A stretch of 51,130 nt of DNA, taken from positions 1-51,130 of the forward strand of contig JAEXCN010000189.1 in the NCBI GenBank assembly GCA_023402175.1, written 5' to 3'. A model generated the notes under the pieces. The model made no database searches. It was not told the DNA's origin and saw only the letters and a program-made list of their open reading frames with translations. A program made the position numbers and the translations under genes. This document shows positions 7,418 through 15,911 of this stretch, piece after piece (the first letter of the stretch is position 1; each line of letters starts with the position of its first letter). This DNA comes from Pseudomonadota bacterium. GTDB lineage: Bacteria; Myxococcota_A; Polyangia; Polyangiales; Polyangiaceae.

Positions 7418-8983
7418 TCAGTCCGCGTGAAGGTCCTTGTCCTCGTTCTCGTCGGGGACGTCGGCGGCGGATGGGAGGGCGACGCCGTCGATGAGCGCGT
7501 CGAGATCGCCGCGGCGGCGCTGGAACGCGTCGCGATCGGCTGGTGGCAGGACGCGTACGCCGTCCATCTTGAGGGCGAGCGGATCGATGTAGACGCCGTT
7601 CTTCTTCACGCCGAAGTGGAGATGCGGTCCGGTCACGCGGCCGGTCTGTCCGACGTAGCCGATGAGCTGCCGCGGCTCGACCTTCAGGCCGGAGTGGACG
7701 CCCTGCGCGAAGCCCTTCAGGTGGCAGTAGACGGTGTTGATCCCGGCGCCGTGGTCGATCTGGACCATGTTCCCGCACGCCCCGCCGTTGCCGGCGGTGA
7801 TGACGGTGCCCGCCGCGGAGGCGTAGACGGGTGTTCCCGGCGCCCCGGCGAAGTCGACCCCCTGATGAGGCGCCACCACCTTGAGCACCGGATGCATCCG
7901 CTTCGGGTTGAAGCGTGACGTGACGCGCGCGAGCGACAGCGGCGAGCGGAACTGCCCTCGGTACGGCTGCTTGCCCTTCGCATCGTAGAAGCCGGCCGCC
8001 GGAGCACGACGCGCCGAGCCCTCCACTTCGCGAGGATCGCGCTCGTAGTAGTAGACGCGGAGCGGCGAGCCGCTCTTCGGTACGAACTCGATCGCCTCCA
8101 CCTTCACGCGGACGAACGTGCCCTCGACCCAGTCCTCCGTGGCAGCGACACGCATCCGGACGCCGGCGCGGATGGAACCCGGATCGACGTGACCTTCGAG
8201 CGCGTCGTCGACCGCGTCGACGATCTCGGGGCGCATCCCTGCAACGGCGATCGCCTTCGCGAGGTCGGCGCTGACGACGAATCCGTGGGCGGCGCGGCGA
8301 TGCTCGACGAAGAGATCGAGCTTCTTGACCACGACGCGGCCGTCGGCGCTCGCGTCGTCGAGACGAGCCTGCCACACGTCGAGCGGAGACGTTGCGTACT
8401 CGAACGCGACGAGCGTGCTCTTGTTCTTGTCCTTCGCGAGGACGAACGTGTCGCTCTCGCGCGGGCGGTCGATGCGGCGTGCGCCCTCGAACGCTTGCGC
8501 GAGGCGCTTGATCTCGGCGCGCGGGAGACCGGCTTGTGTGAGCGTCGCGACGAGCCCGCGCTTTCCGAACGATCCTTCCGAGAGCTCGACGTTCGGGTCG
8601 TCCTTCAGCGCCGACACGCGCCATGCAGGCGGCGGCCTCACCATCGGTGAGCCCGCGTCGACGACGCTGAGGCTCGCCTCCTTCGGCGCCTCCTTCGCGG
8701 GATCGCCGTTCGTGTTGGCGGGCTGCTCGGACGTCGTCAGCGCGAGCGCGGGGGCCGGCGTCGATCCTCCGCGACGAGGTGACAGCGCGATGAGCCCGAT
8801 CCCGACGGCGACGAGCGCGCCCATCGCACCGAGCGCGATCACCTTCCCGCGGTCGCGACCGTTCGACGTCGCCGCGCTCGACGGCGGTCCGCCACGCTCG
8901 CTCACCGGAGCGTCCTCGATACGAGGCTCTCCGATGAAGGATTCCTCCGGCGGAGGAACGGAAGGGCGGCTCTGCTGCACCAT
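7418..8983 (-). CDS. M23 (LytM-type) peptidoglycan endopeptidase, membrane-anchored
   Basis: A protein of 521 residues from ATG 8983. An upstream ATG at 9109 would add 42 residues containing several Cys; I cannot exclude it. One transmembrane helix lies at about 48-68. The catalytic M23 domain is C-terminal: the first zinc ligands are in APHQGVDF (His373, Asp377) and the second group in GPHLHFGV (His454, His456). The middle part resembles the LysM-less, OPA-like N-terminal region of MepM/YebA-type proteins, with RVYYYERDPREVEG just before the catalytic domain. Such enzymes cut peptide cross-links or regulate amidases during growth and division. All metal ligands are present, so it should be active. 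It is divergent from the TPR gene at 9295. Confidence 0.93.
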   Translation of the reverse strand: MVQQSRPSVPPPEESFIGEPRIEDAPVSERGGPPSSAATSNGRDRGKVIALGAMGALVAVGIGLIALSPRRGGSTPAPALALTTSEQPANTNGDPAKEAPKEASLSVVDAGSPMVRPPPAWRVSALKDDPNVELSEGSFGKRGLVATLTQAGLPRAEIKRLAQAFEGARRIDRPRESDTFVLAKDKNKSTLVAFEYATSPLDVWQARLDDASADGRVVVKKLDLFVEHRRAAHGFVVSADLAKAIAVAGMRPEIVDAVDDALEGHVDPGSIRAGVRMRVAATEDWVEGTFVRVKVEAIEFVPKSGSPLRVYYYERDPREVEGSARRAPAAGFYDAKGKQPYRGQFRSPLSLARVTSRFNPKRMHPVLKVVAPHQGVDFAGAPGTPVYASAAGTVITAGNGGACGNMVQIDHGAGINTVYCHLKGFAQGVHSGLKVEPRQLIGYVGQTGRVTGPHLHFGVKKNGVYIDPLALKMDGVRVLPPADRDAFQRRRGDLDALIDGVALPSAADVPDENEDKDLHAD

Positions 8984-9294
8984 CGTCTCGGTCGATTCGT
9001 CCCGACCGCAAGTGCTGCACGGTCCGGTTCCCCCTTCCCCACATGATGCGTGGGGAGCTCCCACGTCGACCACGAGACATCCGAGGGCAACGTGAGGCGC
9101 GCGGTCCATAGCCTCTGCTACGCATCGATGCAACCCGACCGCGCTTCGAGAGATCGTTGGAGCTGCGACCTTTCGCGTCACCAGCAAGAGCGATGCCTCT
9201 TCCCCGTGCGCCGAAAAGGCGAGTAATCTTCGTCTATGTGGGGAGCTTCGGTCCTGCCGCCGCAGGACGAGGCGATCATCGAAGGAGGGATGCC
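8984..9294. other. Divergent intergenic region between M23 and TPR genes
   Basis: This 311-base stretch separates two divergently transcribed genes and should hold both promoters. The minus-strand half (8984-9109) may instead code for an N-terminal extension of the M23 protein. Near the plus-strand gene the ribosome site AAGGAGGG (9282-9289) is clear. I could not assign convincing -35/-10 pairs. Confidence 0.5.
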
Positions 9295-10029
9295 TTGAAC
9301 GAGCGTGTGAAGCAGCTCCTGGTTCTCGGTCGCGAGCACTACGCGAAGCGCGAGTTCGAGAAGGCCGAGCAGATGCTTCGCATGGTCCTCGAAGAGGAAG
9401 ACCGGTACGCGGACGTGCACGACATGCTCGGCGTCATCGCTCACTCACGCGGCAACTTCCTCGTCGCTGAGCGTCACTTCGAGCGCGCGCTCGAGATCAA
9501 CCCGGCATACACCGAAGCTGCGTTGAACCTCGCGGTCACGTACAACGACCGCGGCAAGTACGAGAAGGCGCGCGAAATCTACGGACGCATCAAGGTCGGC
9601 CCCGCGGGGACCACGCACGGCCTCGATCCATTCGCGCGCGGCAAGATCGCCAACATGCACGCGGACCTCGGGCAGGCGTACCACGATGCTGGTCTCGTCC
9701 GCGAAGCGATCACCGAATACGAGAAGGCGGTCGGCCTGTGTCCGCACTTCGCCGATCTGCAAACGAAACTCGGGACGCTGCTCCGCGAAATCAACGATCT
9801 GCCGAGCGCGCGCGTCCGTTACGAGGCGGCGCTCCAGGCAAAGCCGAACTACGTCCCGGCGCGCCTTCTGCTCGGCGTCATCCTCCTCGCGTCCGGCGAC
9901 GCGAGCGGCGCCGAAGAGCACTGGAGGCACGTCATCTCGCTCGATTCGGAGAACTCGCAGGCGAAGATGTACCTGCGCATGCTCGAGCGCGCACGGATGT
10001 CGAAGCTCCCGCCCGCCGAGACGGACTGA
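9295..10029 (+). CDS. Tetratricopeptide-repeat protein
   Basis: A protein of 244 residues. The start is TTG 9295, chosen because the ribosome site AAGGAGGG ends 5 bases upstream and the protein then begins NERVKQLLVLGREHYAK. The longer in-frame ATGs at 9157 and 9193 would overlap the M23 upstream region with non-coding-like composition. Six to seven TPR-like helical pairs cover nearly the whole length: GREHYAKREFEKAEQML, LGVIAHSRGNFLVAERHFERAL, AALNLAVTYNDRGKYEKAREIY, LGQAYHDAGLVREAITEYEKAV, LGTLLREINDLPSARVRYEAAL and LGVILLASGDASGAEEHW. No signal peptide or membrane segment, so a cytoplasmic adaptor. Partner unknown. Confidence 0.92.
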   Translation: MNERVKQLLVLGREHYAKREFEKAEQMLRMVLEEEDRYADVHDMLGVIAHSRGNFLVAERHFERALEINPAYTEAALNLAVTYNDRGKYEKAREIYGRIKVGPAGTTHGLDPFARGKIANMHADLGQAYHDAGLVREAITEYEKAVGLCPHFADLQTKLGTLLREINDLPSARVRYEAALQAKPNYVPARLLLGVILLASGDASGAEEHWRHVISLDSENSQAKMYLRMLERARMSKLPPAETD

Positions 10030-10034
10030 TCGAA

Positions 10035-10056
10035 CGCATCTCGCAACGGAGATGCG
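10035..10056. terminator. Hairpin between convergent genes
   Basis: A perfect 8-bp stem, CGCATCTC with GAGATGCG, and a 6-base loop fills the 29-base gap between the ends of the TPR gene and lipB. It lacks a T run on either strand, so it may be a weak bidirectional terminator or an mRNA 3' end structure. Confidence 0.5.
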
Positions 10057-10058
10057 CT

Positions 10059-10829
10059 CTACGCCGCGGAGATCAGCTCGTCGAGATCGCTCGGGCGTCC
10101 TTCGCTGACGTCGGCGTCGAGCACGTCGGCGAAGTGGCGGTGCGACGCGCGCGCGACCGCTTCGATCGACGGGGGCTGAACACCGAGCCGCGCGAGTGAG
10201 GTCACGTCGAGCTCGCGGATGCCGCACGGCACGATGAGGCCGAAGTTCGACAGATCGGTGCTCACGTTGAACGCGAAGCCATGCATCGTCACCCAGCGCG
10301 AGAGCCTCACGCCGATGGCGCCGATCTTCCCGAGACGCGCGCCGTTAGGAACGCCAATCGCCGCGTCGCGCGCGCGATCGACGTCCCATTCGTTCGGCGA
10401 CGCCTCGTCGACCCACACGCCGACGAGCTTCGAGTCGCCGGGGACGACGCCGGCGGCGATGCCGTGATCCTTCGCGAGCCGCACCATCACCTCGGCGAGA
10501 TCGCCGATGTAGCGGCGGACGTCGCAGCGATCGGGCTTCAGATCGACGATCGGATACGCGACGAGCTGGCCGGGGCCGTGGAACGTGACGTCGCCGCCGC
10601 GGCCCGTCTCGACGAGGTCTACGCCCTTCGCGGCGCGCTCCTCTTCGGCGGCGAGGATGTTGTCGGGCTTCGCGCTCCGGCCGAGCGTGATGACGGCATC
10701 GTGCTCGAGGAGCAGGATGACGTCCCCCACCCGACCGGCGATGCGCGCCTCGACGAGCTTCTGTTGCAGCCGATGGGCCGCGTCGTAACCGATGCGTCCG
10801 AGCCAATACGCGGTGATCGACCGCCTCAT
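10059..10829 (-). CDS. lipB: Lipoyl(octanoyl) transferase LipB
   Basis: A protein of 256 residues. LipB moves octanoate from acyl carrier protein to the lysine of lipoyl domains, the first step of lipoate synthesis for 2-oxoacid dehydrogenases and the glycine cleavage system. The signature RGGDVTFHGPGQ lies at 77-88. The catalytic lysine is in KIGAIGVR (Lys168) and the catalytic cysteine in VPCGI (Cys202). All are intact and spaced as in the family (E. coli uses Lys135 and Cys169). The length is slightly above the usual 210-230 because of a longer C-terminus. A lipoprotein gene ends 61 bases upstream on the same strand. lipA is not in the window. Confidence 0.97.
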   Translation of the reverse strand: MRRSITAYWLGRIGYDAAHRLQQKLVEARIAGRVGDVILLLEHDAVITLGRSAKPDNILAAEEERAAKGVDLVETGRGGDVTFHGPGQLVAYPIVDLKPDRCDVRRYIGDLAEVMVRLAKDHGIAAGVVPGDSKLVGVWVDEASPNEWDVDRARDAAIGVPNGARLGKIGAIGVRLSRWVTMHGFAFNVSTDLSNFGLIVPCGIRELDVTSLARLGVQPPSIEAVARASHRHFADVLDADVSEGRPSDLDELISAA

Positions 10830-10890
10830 GACGTCTTACTTGGACTCAATCGGGCTCGCGGACAAGAAGAACGTTCGTTCGCTCGCGCGC

Positions 10891-11520
10891 TCACTTGTGC
10901 GTGATGCCGCGCTCGAGCTCGCCCGTGCACGCGTTCTGGCGCGCGGAGGCGGTCAACATCCGCCACTCCGTCTTCGACGCCGACTCGACCTCGACCGATC
11001 CGTCGGCCTCGAGGACGAGCCGCGAGCACTTCGCCCCCGCGTTCGCGACCCACACGCGGCGCTTCGCGTTCGGCGATCCCTTCGGGGCCTCCGTCCAGCT
11101 CGGCTTCCCGAGCCGCTGTGTCAGCTTCTGCGCCGCGCCTTCGACCGAGGTCTCGGAGCTCACGACGCCGACCGCCGCGCTGAGCTCGCCGGCGCTCTTC
11201 GCGCGGACCTGTTTCGCAGGCGTGATGTCGATGTTCGGGATCGACGACTCTTCAAGCTCGCTGCCCATCGCGAGCGGATCGAGCGCCTCGCGCGAGGGTG
11301 CCTCCTTCTTCGCGGTCTCCGCCTCGGCGGCGGCCTTCTTCTCCGCCCAGTCCTCCGCGGCCGTCTTCTTGTTCGCGCTCGGCGCGTCGTCCGCGGTCTC
11401 GGCGGACGTCAGCGCGGCGGACGACGAGGCCGTCGTCGTCGTCGCGGGCTCCGGCTTCTGTGCCGAGGCGCAGGCGGTGAGAGCGACGCAGAAGAACCCA
11501 GCGAACGACGTGAGCTTCAT
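10891..11520 (-). CDS. Lipoprotein of unknown function
   Basis: A protein of 209 residues from ATG 11520. The signal peptide MKLTSFAGFFCVALTACAS carries a good lipobox (LTAC, Cys17). The next 80 residues are a low-complexity Ala/Glu/Lys region (EKKAAAEAETAKKEA). The C-terminal half, about 110-209, is a compact domain with PNIDITPAKQVRAKSAGELSAAV, RVWVANAGAKCSRLVLEADGSVEVE and a pair of Cys. I do not recognise it. It lies upstream of lipB on the same strand with a 61-base gap, so co-transcription is possible, but nothing in the sequence links it to lipoate. Confidence 0.85.
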   Translation of the reverse strand: MKLTSFAGFFCVALTACASAQKPEPATTTTASSSAALTSAETADDAPSANKKTAAEDWAEKKAAAEAETAKKEAPSREALDPLAMGSELEESSIPNIDITPAKQVRAKSAGELSAAVGVVSSETSVEGAAQKLTQRLGKPSWTEAPKGSPNAKRRVWVANAGAKCSRLVLEADGSVEVESASKTEWRMLTASARQNACTGELERGITHK

Positions 11521-11672
11521 GCGCCGCCTCCTACTCTCGAGCCGAGGGCGAGGCAAGCTACGGTAGAGCTGCATCCGGCGGCCGCACGGGTGCATGTCTC
11601 GCCCCGCACTCGCACGGAGCACGCGGGTCGTACCCGTCGCGTCCGTGCGTGCTTCGCAAACCGTGAGGACGG

Positions 11673-11972
11673 CTAGCGATTCGCCTTCTGGCGCGCTTCG
11701 CCCTTCAGCTCGCGGGCCTTGCCTTCGGCCTGCATCTGCTCGTTGTCGATGACGGCACCGACCCGGTTCTTGATCGCGCCGGTCGCCTCCTCGAACGCGC
11801 CCTTCGTGCGCTCGCCGGCCTTCGCGCTCTCCTCGCGGGCCTCCCCCTTCAGCTCCTTCGCCTTGCCTTCGGCCTGCATCTGCTCGTTGCCGATCACCTT
11901 GCCGACACCCTGCTTGATCTTGCCGCCGATCTGCTCGGCCACACCTTCGCCGCGATTCGCCTGGTTACCCAT
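11673..11972 (-). CDS. CsbD-like stress protein with tandem repeat
   Basis: A protein of 99 residues from ATG 11972, with a strong AAAGGAG site 7 bases before the start. It holds two near-identical CsbD units: GKVIGNEQMQAEGKAKELKG followed by EAREE, and GAVIDNEQMQAEGKARELKG followed by EARQK. They are joined by a Lys/Glu/Ala helix. CsbD proteins are small, highly charged and often induced by general stress; their biochemical role is not known. Most members have one unit of about 60 residues, so this is an internal duplication. It has no signal peptide. The gene stands alone on its strand, beside a long non-coding repeat region. Confidence 0.93.
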   Translation of the reverse strand: MGNQANRGEGVAEQIGGKIKQGVGKVIGNEQMQAEGKAKELKGEAREESAKAGERTKGAFEEATGAIKNRVGAVIDNEQMQAEGKARELKGEARQKANR

Positions 11973-12362
11973 TCTCGAGCTCCTTTCACGTGCGCGTCCC
12001 CGATGGACGCGCTCGAAGGAGCAATCGCAAGCGACGTGCCTCACGAACGAAAAACGGCCCGCGCGAAACGCGTGAGATCGCCTGCTCGAGCCAACGCTTC
12101 ACGGTGACGCTCGCCCGATCTCGCCCCAACCGCGTCGCAAGCGCACGGCTCGCAGCCAAGAGCTCTTGATAGCAGCACGCATCATCCCCGCTCCGGAGGG
12201 AGAACAACCACCAGCCCGCCAGGGTCCGGATCCTCCTCGCAGCTCGTCAGTCCGGGCGCAGCATCGGACGCGCAACGAACGCCCCGCAGTCCACGAGACT
12301 GACAGGGTGAACATCGCTCGCGAAGGCGCAGTCGCAGCGATGAAGCTCTTTCGAGAAGAAGA

Positions 12363-12463
12363 TTAACAGTGAGACAGGAAGACAGGGAGCCGAGAGGGAG
12401 GGGCCTTGCTTCGGTTCCGACCTGGACCCTCGTCGCCTCTCGCAAAACGCTTTCGCGTTTTGC
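12363..12463 (+). repeat. Left arm of inverted repeat pair, with hairpin
   Basis: Bases 12363-12434 align without gaps to the reverse complement of 12781-12852; by hand count 53 of 72 positions match. The last 15 bases (ACCTGGACCCTCGTC) are identical. The arm is followed by a 9-bp palindrome, GCAAAACGC, loop TTTC, GCGTTTTGC (12442-12463). Confidence 0.75.
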
Positions 12464-12730
12464 TCGCAAATTTGAGCCTCCCTGCCATCCGGTGAGCTTG
12501 TTCCGCACAGGCACTGGCGACCTTGCCGGCTGCGGGACTCGGACGGAGAGCGGCCCGCATCACGTGGCAGCGTTCGTCGTCACAAGAGCGCGCGTGCGAC
12601 CTGGACAGCCGTGGATGGCGTCGGCAAGTCGAGCCGCTGTCCTCCTCCCGAAGGTCTCGGGACAGAGCTTGGAGAGCGCACCGTTTGCGGACCAAGGATG
12701 GAGCTCGAAAGAGAGATCTTCCATTCCGAA

Positions 12731-12852
12731 CGAAACGTGAAGTGCTCGCGAAGCGAGCGCTTCACGTTTCGTGAGGGCCCGACGAGGGTCCAGGTGAACA
12801 AAGAGAGGAGGCCTCTCCCTCTGATCTCCCTGTCGCCCTGTCCCCCTGTGAA
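12731..12852 (-). repeat. Right arm of inverted repeat pair, with long hairpin
   Basis: This arm is the inverted partner of 12363-12434, about 74% identical over 72 ungapped bases. Its inner end is a 19-bp stem with a 3-base loop (12731-12749 pairs with 12753-12771, one mismatch). Both arms therefore have the same layout: conserved outer box, identical 15-base core, inner palindrome facing the centre. The pair encloses about 270 bases with no open frame of interest. Confidence 0.75.
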
Positions 12853-12901
12853 TCTCTCCTCGAGTCATCACGGCCAGCAGTCGATCGAGACCAGAGGACA
12901 G

Positions 12902-13025
12902 GCCTTGGCGACTTGGCGGTTCAACCCTCTTGGCGCCTTGGCGACTTGGCGGTTCAACCCTCTTCGCGCCTTGGCGACTTGGCGGTTCAACCCTCTCGGC
13001 GCCCGTGGCGACCTGGCGGTGAGCC
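12902..13025 (+). repeat. 33-bp tandem repeat, 3 full units and a degenerate fourth
   Basis: Units start at 12902, 12935 and 12968. They read GCCTTGGCGACTTGGCGGTT followed by CAACCCTCTTGGC, with changes only in the last few bases. A diverged, shortened fourth copy (13001-13025) runs up to the guaB stop codon. The 33-bp period keeps an open frame (about 11 codons), but there is no start signal. Similar CTTGGCGACTTGGCGG words are, from memory, common in intergenic DNA of GC-rich bacteria. Confidence 0.9.
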
Positions 13026-14483
<1,458 letters not shown>

Positions 14484-14857
14484 GCGCGGCGTTTAGCGCG
14501 CTGACCTCCCGAATGGAAGCCACGGCCGTGTCTTGGATCGAGCTTCTCTGGACTCTGGCGTGGGGAGTCCGCAGTTCGCGCGCCGTCCAGATGCAGCTCT
14601 GCCATGACGGACGGCTCGCGACGGCGTCGCCGAGTCCGCACAGCCGTTCGCGATCGAGTGCAACATACATCCAACTCGCCGTGCACAAGCTCGATGCGAG
14701 GCTGAGCGCGAGGACGCGGCCGTGACTGCGCCCCGGGGCGCCTGGCGCCCATGATCAGGCTGCTCCGTGCTCACGAAGTCCGCGCAAGCGACGGATTTCC
14801 TTCGATCAGCATCATGTAGCCAAACGTGGCACACGAACTGCTGCCTGCCCGGCCATC
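14484..14857. other. Intergenic region upstream of guaB and of a lipoprotein gene
   Basis: The 374 bases separate two divergent genes and should contain both promoters. The only distinct element is a 14-base perfect palindrome GCGCCCCGGGGCGC (14728-14741), next to a GGCGCC repeat. No gene or RNA recognised. Confidence 0.6.
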
Positions 14858-15907
14858 ATGCGAACTCTCTTCGTGCTTACGCTTGCTTCGATCACGCTCG
14901 CCTGCTCCGCCGGTTCGTCGACCGGTTCGTCGGACGACGACTACACGGCTCGGCCGACAGCGGGGTCGACGACCCTGCGCGTGACCAATCCACTGAACGC
15001 GCAGCTGACGAAGGTCGTCGTGCAGCGGAAGTCCGAGTGCGCGGAGACTGGCTGTCCAGAAATCCCCGTCGCTCTCGATACCGACGTTGCGCTGACTGCA
15101 GGTACGTACTGCATCCGAACGGAGGTGAGCGCCTCTTCGAACGACGGCTCCGAGCCGAGCTGCACGCTCACGCTCGCCGCCGGGACGGCGACGACGTACC
15201 AGCTCGCGGCTGTCCGTTTCGTCCGGAGCAACAACGAGAAGGTCGCGCTCGTCGATGGGCCTCTGTCCGAGTGGACGAGCTCGAGGGGACGGTTTCTCCG
15301 TAACCAGGACCCCGTCGCGCATCCTGCAGGAGCGGTGAGCTACGCGCTCTACGGCCGGTTCGATGCAGTCGAGGTCGACGCAGCCGAAGGGCAGCTCACG
15401 ACGGTCGACCTCGACGCCGTCGCAGACCGGTATGCGGTCCGCTTCCGTTGCGAGGCAGGCACGCTCCCCGATGCGCACCCGAACAGCGTCACCGCTCCGA
15501 GGCTCGACCTCGTAGCCCCCGGCGTCATCATGGCGGCGTTGCCTCAGAGCTGCTCGGGGGCTACCTGGCTCGCGCGCTTCGTGCGCGCCCCGCAAGGGAA
15601 CCTCACATTCGGGCCGACGTCGGTGCCGCTACCGATCGGGGCTCCGGGCGCCCCCGTCCCGGAGCTGCTCCTCCATCGTCTCGAAGTGGCAAAGCCGAAG
15701 GTCACGCAGGGGGACGGCTCGATCGTCGAGGTCGATGCGAGCGTCTCCGTCTCCGCGTCGGGCAGCTCGTCCGCCTTTGCGAAGTTCGCTGCCGGCGCGG
15801 GGATCAACCTCCCGAGCGGAACGTGGACGACCGTGACGGAGTTCACGAGCCCGATCGACGACACCCCGGTGCGCCAAAAGCGCGAAGTCACGCTCCCGGA
15901 GCAGTGA
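14858..15907 (+). CDS. Secreted lipoprotein of unknown function
   Basis: A protein of 349 residues. The signal MRTLFVLTLASITLACSAG has a good lipobox (TLAC, Cys16), then a Ser/Gly/Asp linker. The first domain (about 35-125) looks like a beta-sandwich: TLRVTNPLNAQLTKVVVQRK, with a Cys pair ECAETGCPEIP and TAGTYCIRTEVSASS. The remainder has no recognisable motif beyond RCEAG and SCSGATWL, which may form another disulfide. No enzyme signature. It ends only 4 bases from the convergent HD-GYP gene. Function unknown. Confidence 0.85.
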   Translation: MRTLFVLTLASITLACSAGSSTGSSDDDYTARPTAGSTTLRVTNPLNAQLTKVVVQRKSECAETGCPEIPVALDTDVALTAGTYCIRTEVSASSNDGSEPSCTLTLAAGTATTYQLAAVRFVRSNNEKVALVDGPLSEWTSSRGRFLRNQDPVAHPAGAVSYALYGRFDAVEVDAAEGQLTTVDLDAVADRYAVRFRCEAGTLPDAHPNSVTAPRLDLVAPGVIMAALPQSCSGATWLARFVRAPQGNLTFGPTSVPLPIGAPGAPVPELLLHRLEVAKPKVTQGDGSIVEVDASVSVSASGSSSAFAKFAAGAGINLPSGTWTTVTEFTSPIDDTPVRQKREVTLPEQ

Positions 15908-15911
15908 AGGC

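Larger units (their letters stand above)
11973..13025. other. Long non-coding region with repeats
   Basis: About 1 kb between the CsbD and guaB genes without a convincing gene: the short open frames on both strands lack ribosome sites and any recognisable protein. The first 390 bases hold the promoter region of the CsbD gene and nothing else I can name. From 12363 to 12852 there is an inverted pair of related repeats with hairpins, and from 12902 to 13025 a 33-bp tandem repeat; both are listed separately. Confidence 0.8.

Noticed and set aside
9290..9298. Mini-frame ATG CCT TGA overlapping the TTG start of the TPR gene
   Set aside because: Two codons only; the same ribosome site serves the TTG. 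A translational control role cannot be supported from sequence alone.
12063..12362. Short open frames between the CsbD gene and the inverted repeats
   Set aside because: Frames on both strands overlap each other, lack ribosome sites and encode Arg/Ser/Pro-rich sequences typical of random GC-rich DNA.
12902..13025. Regular repeats that might be a CRISPR array
   Set aside because: The 33-bp units are contiguous without unique spacers, and no cas genes are present, so this is a tandem repeat.
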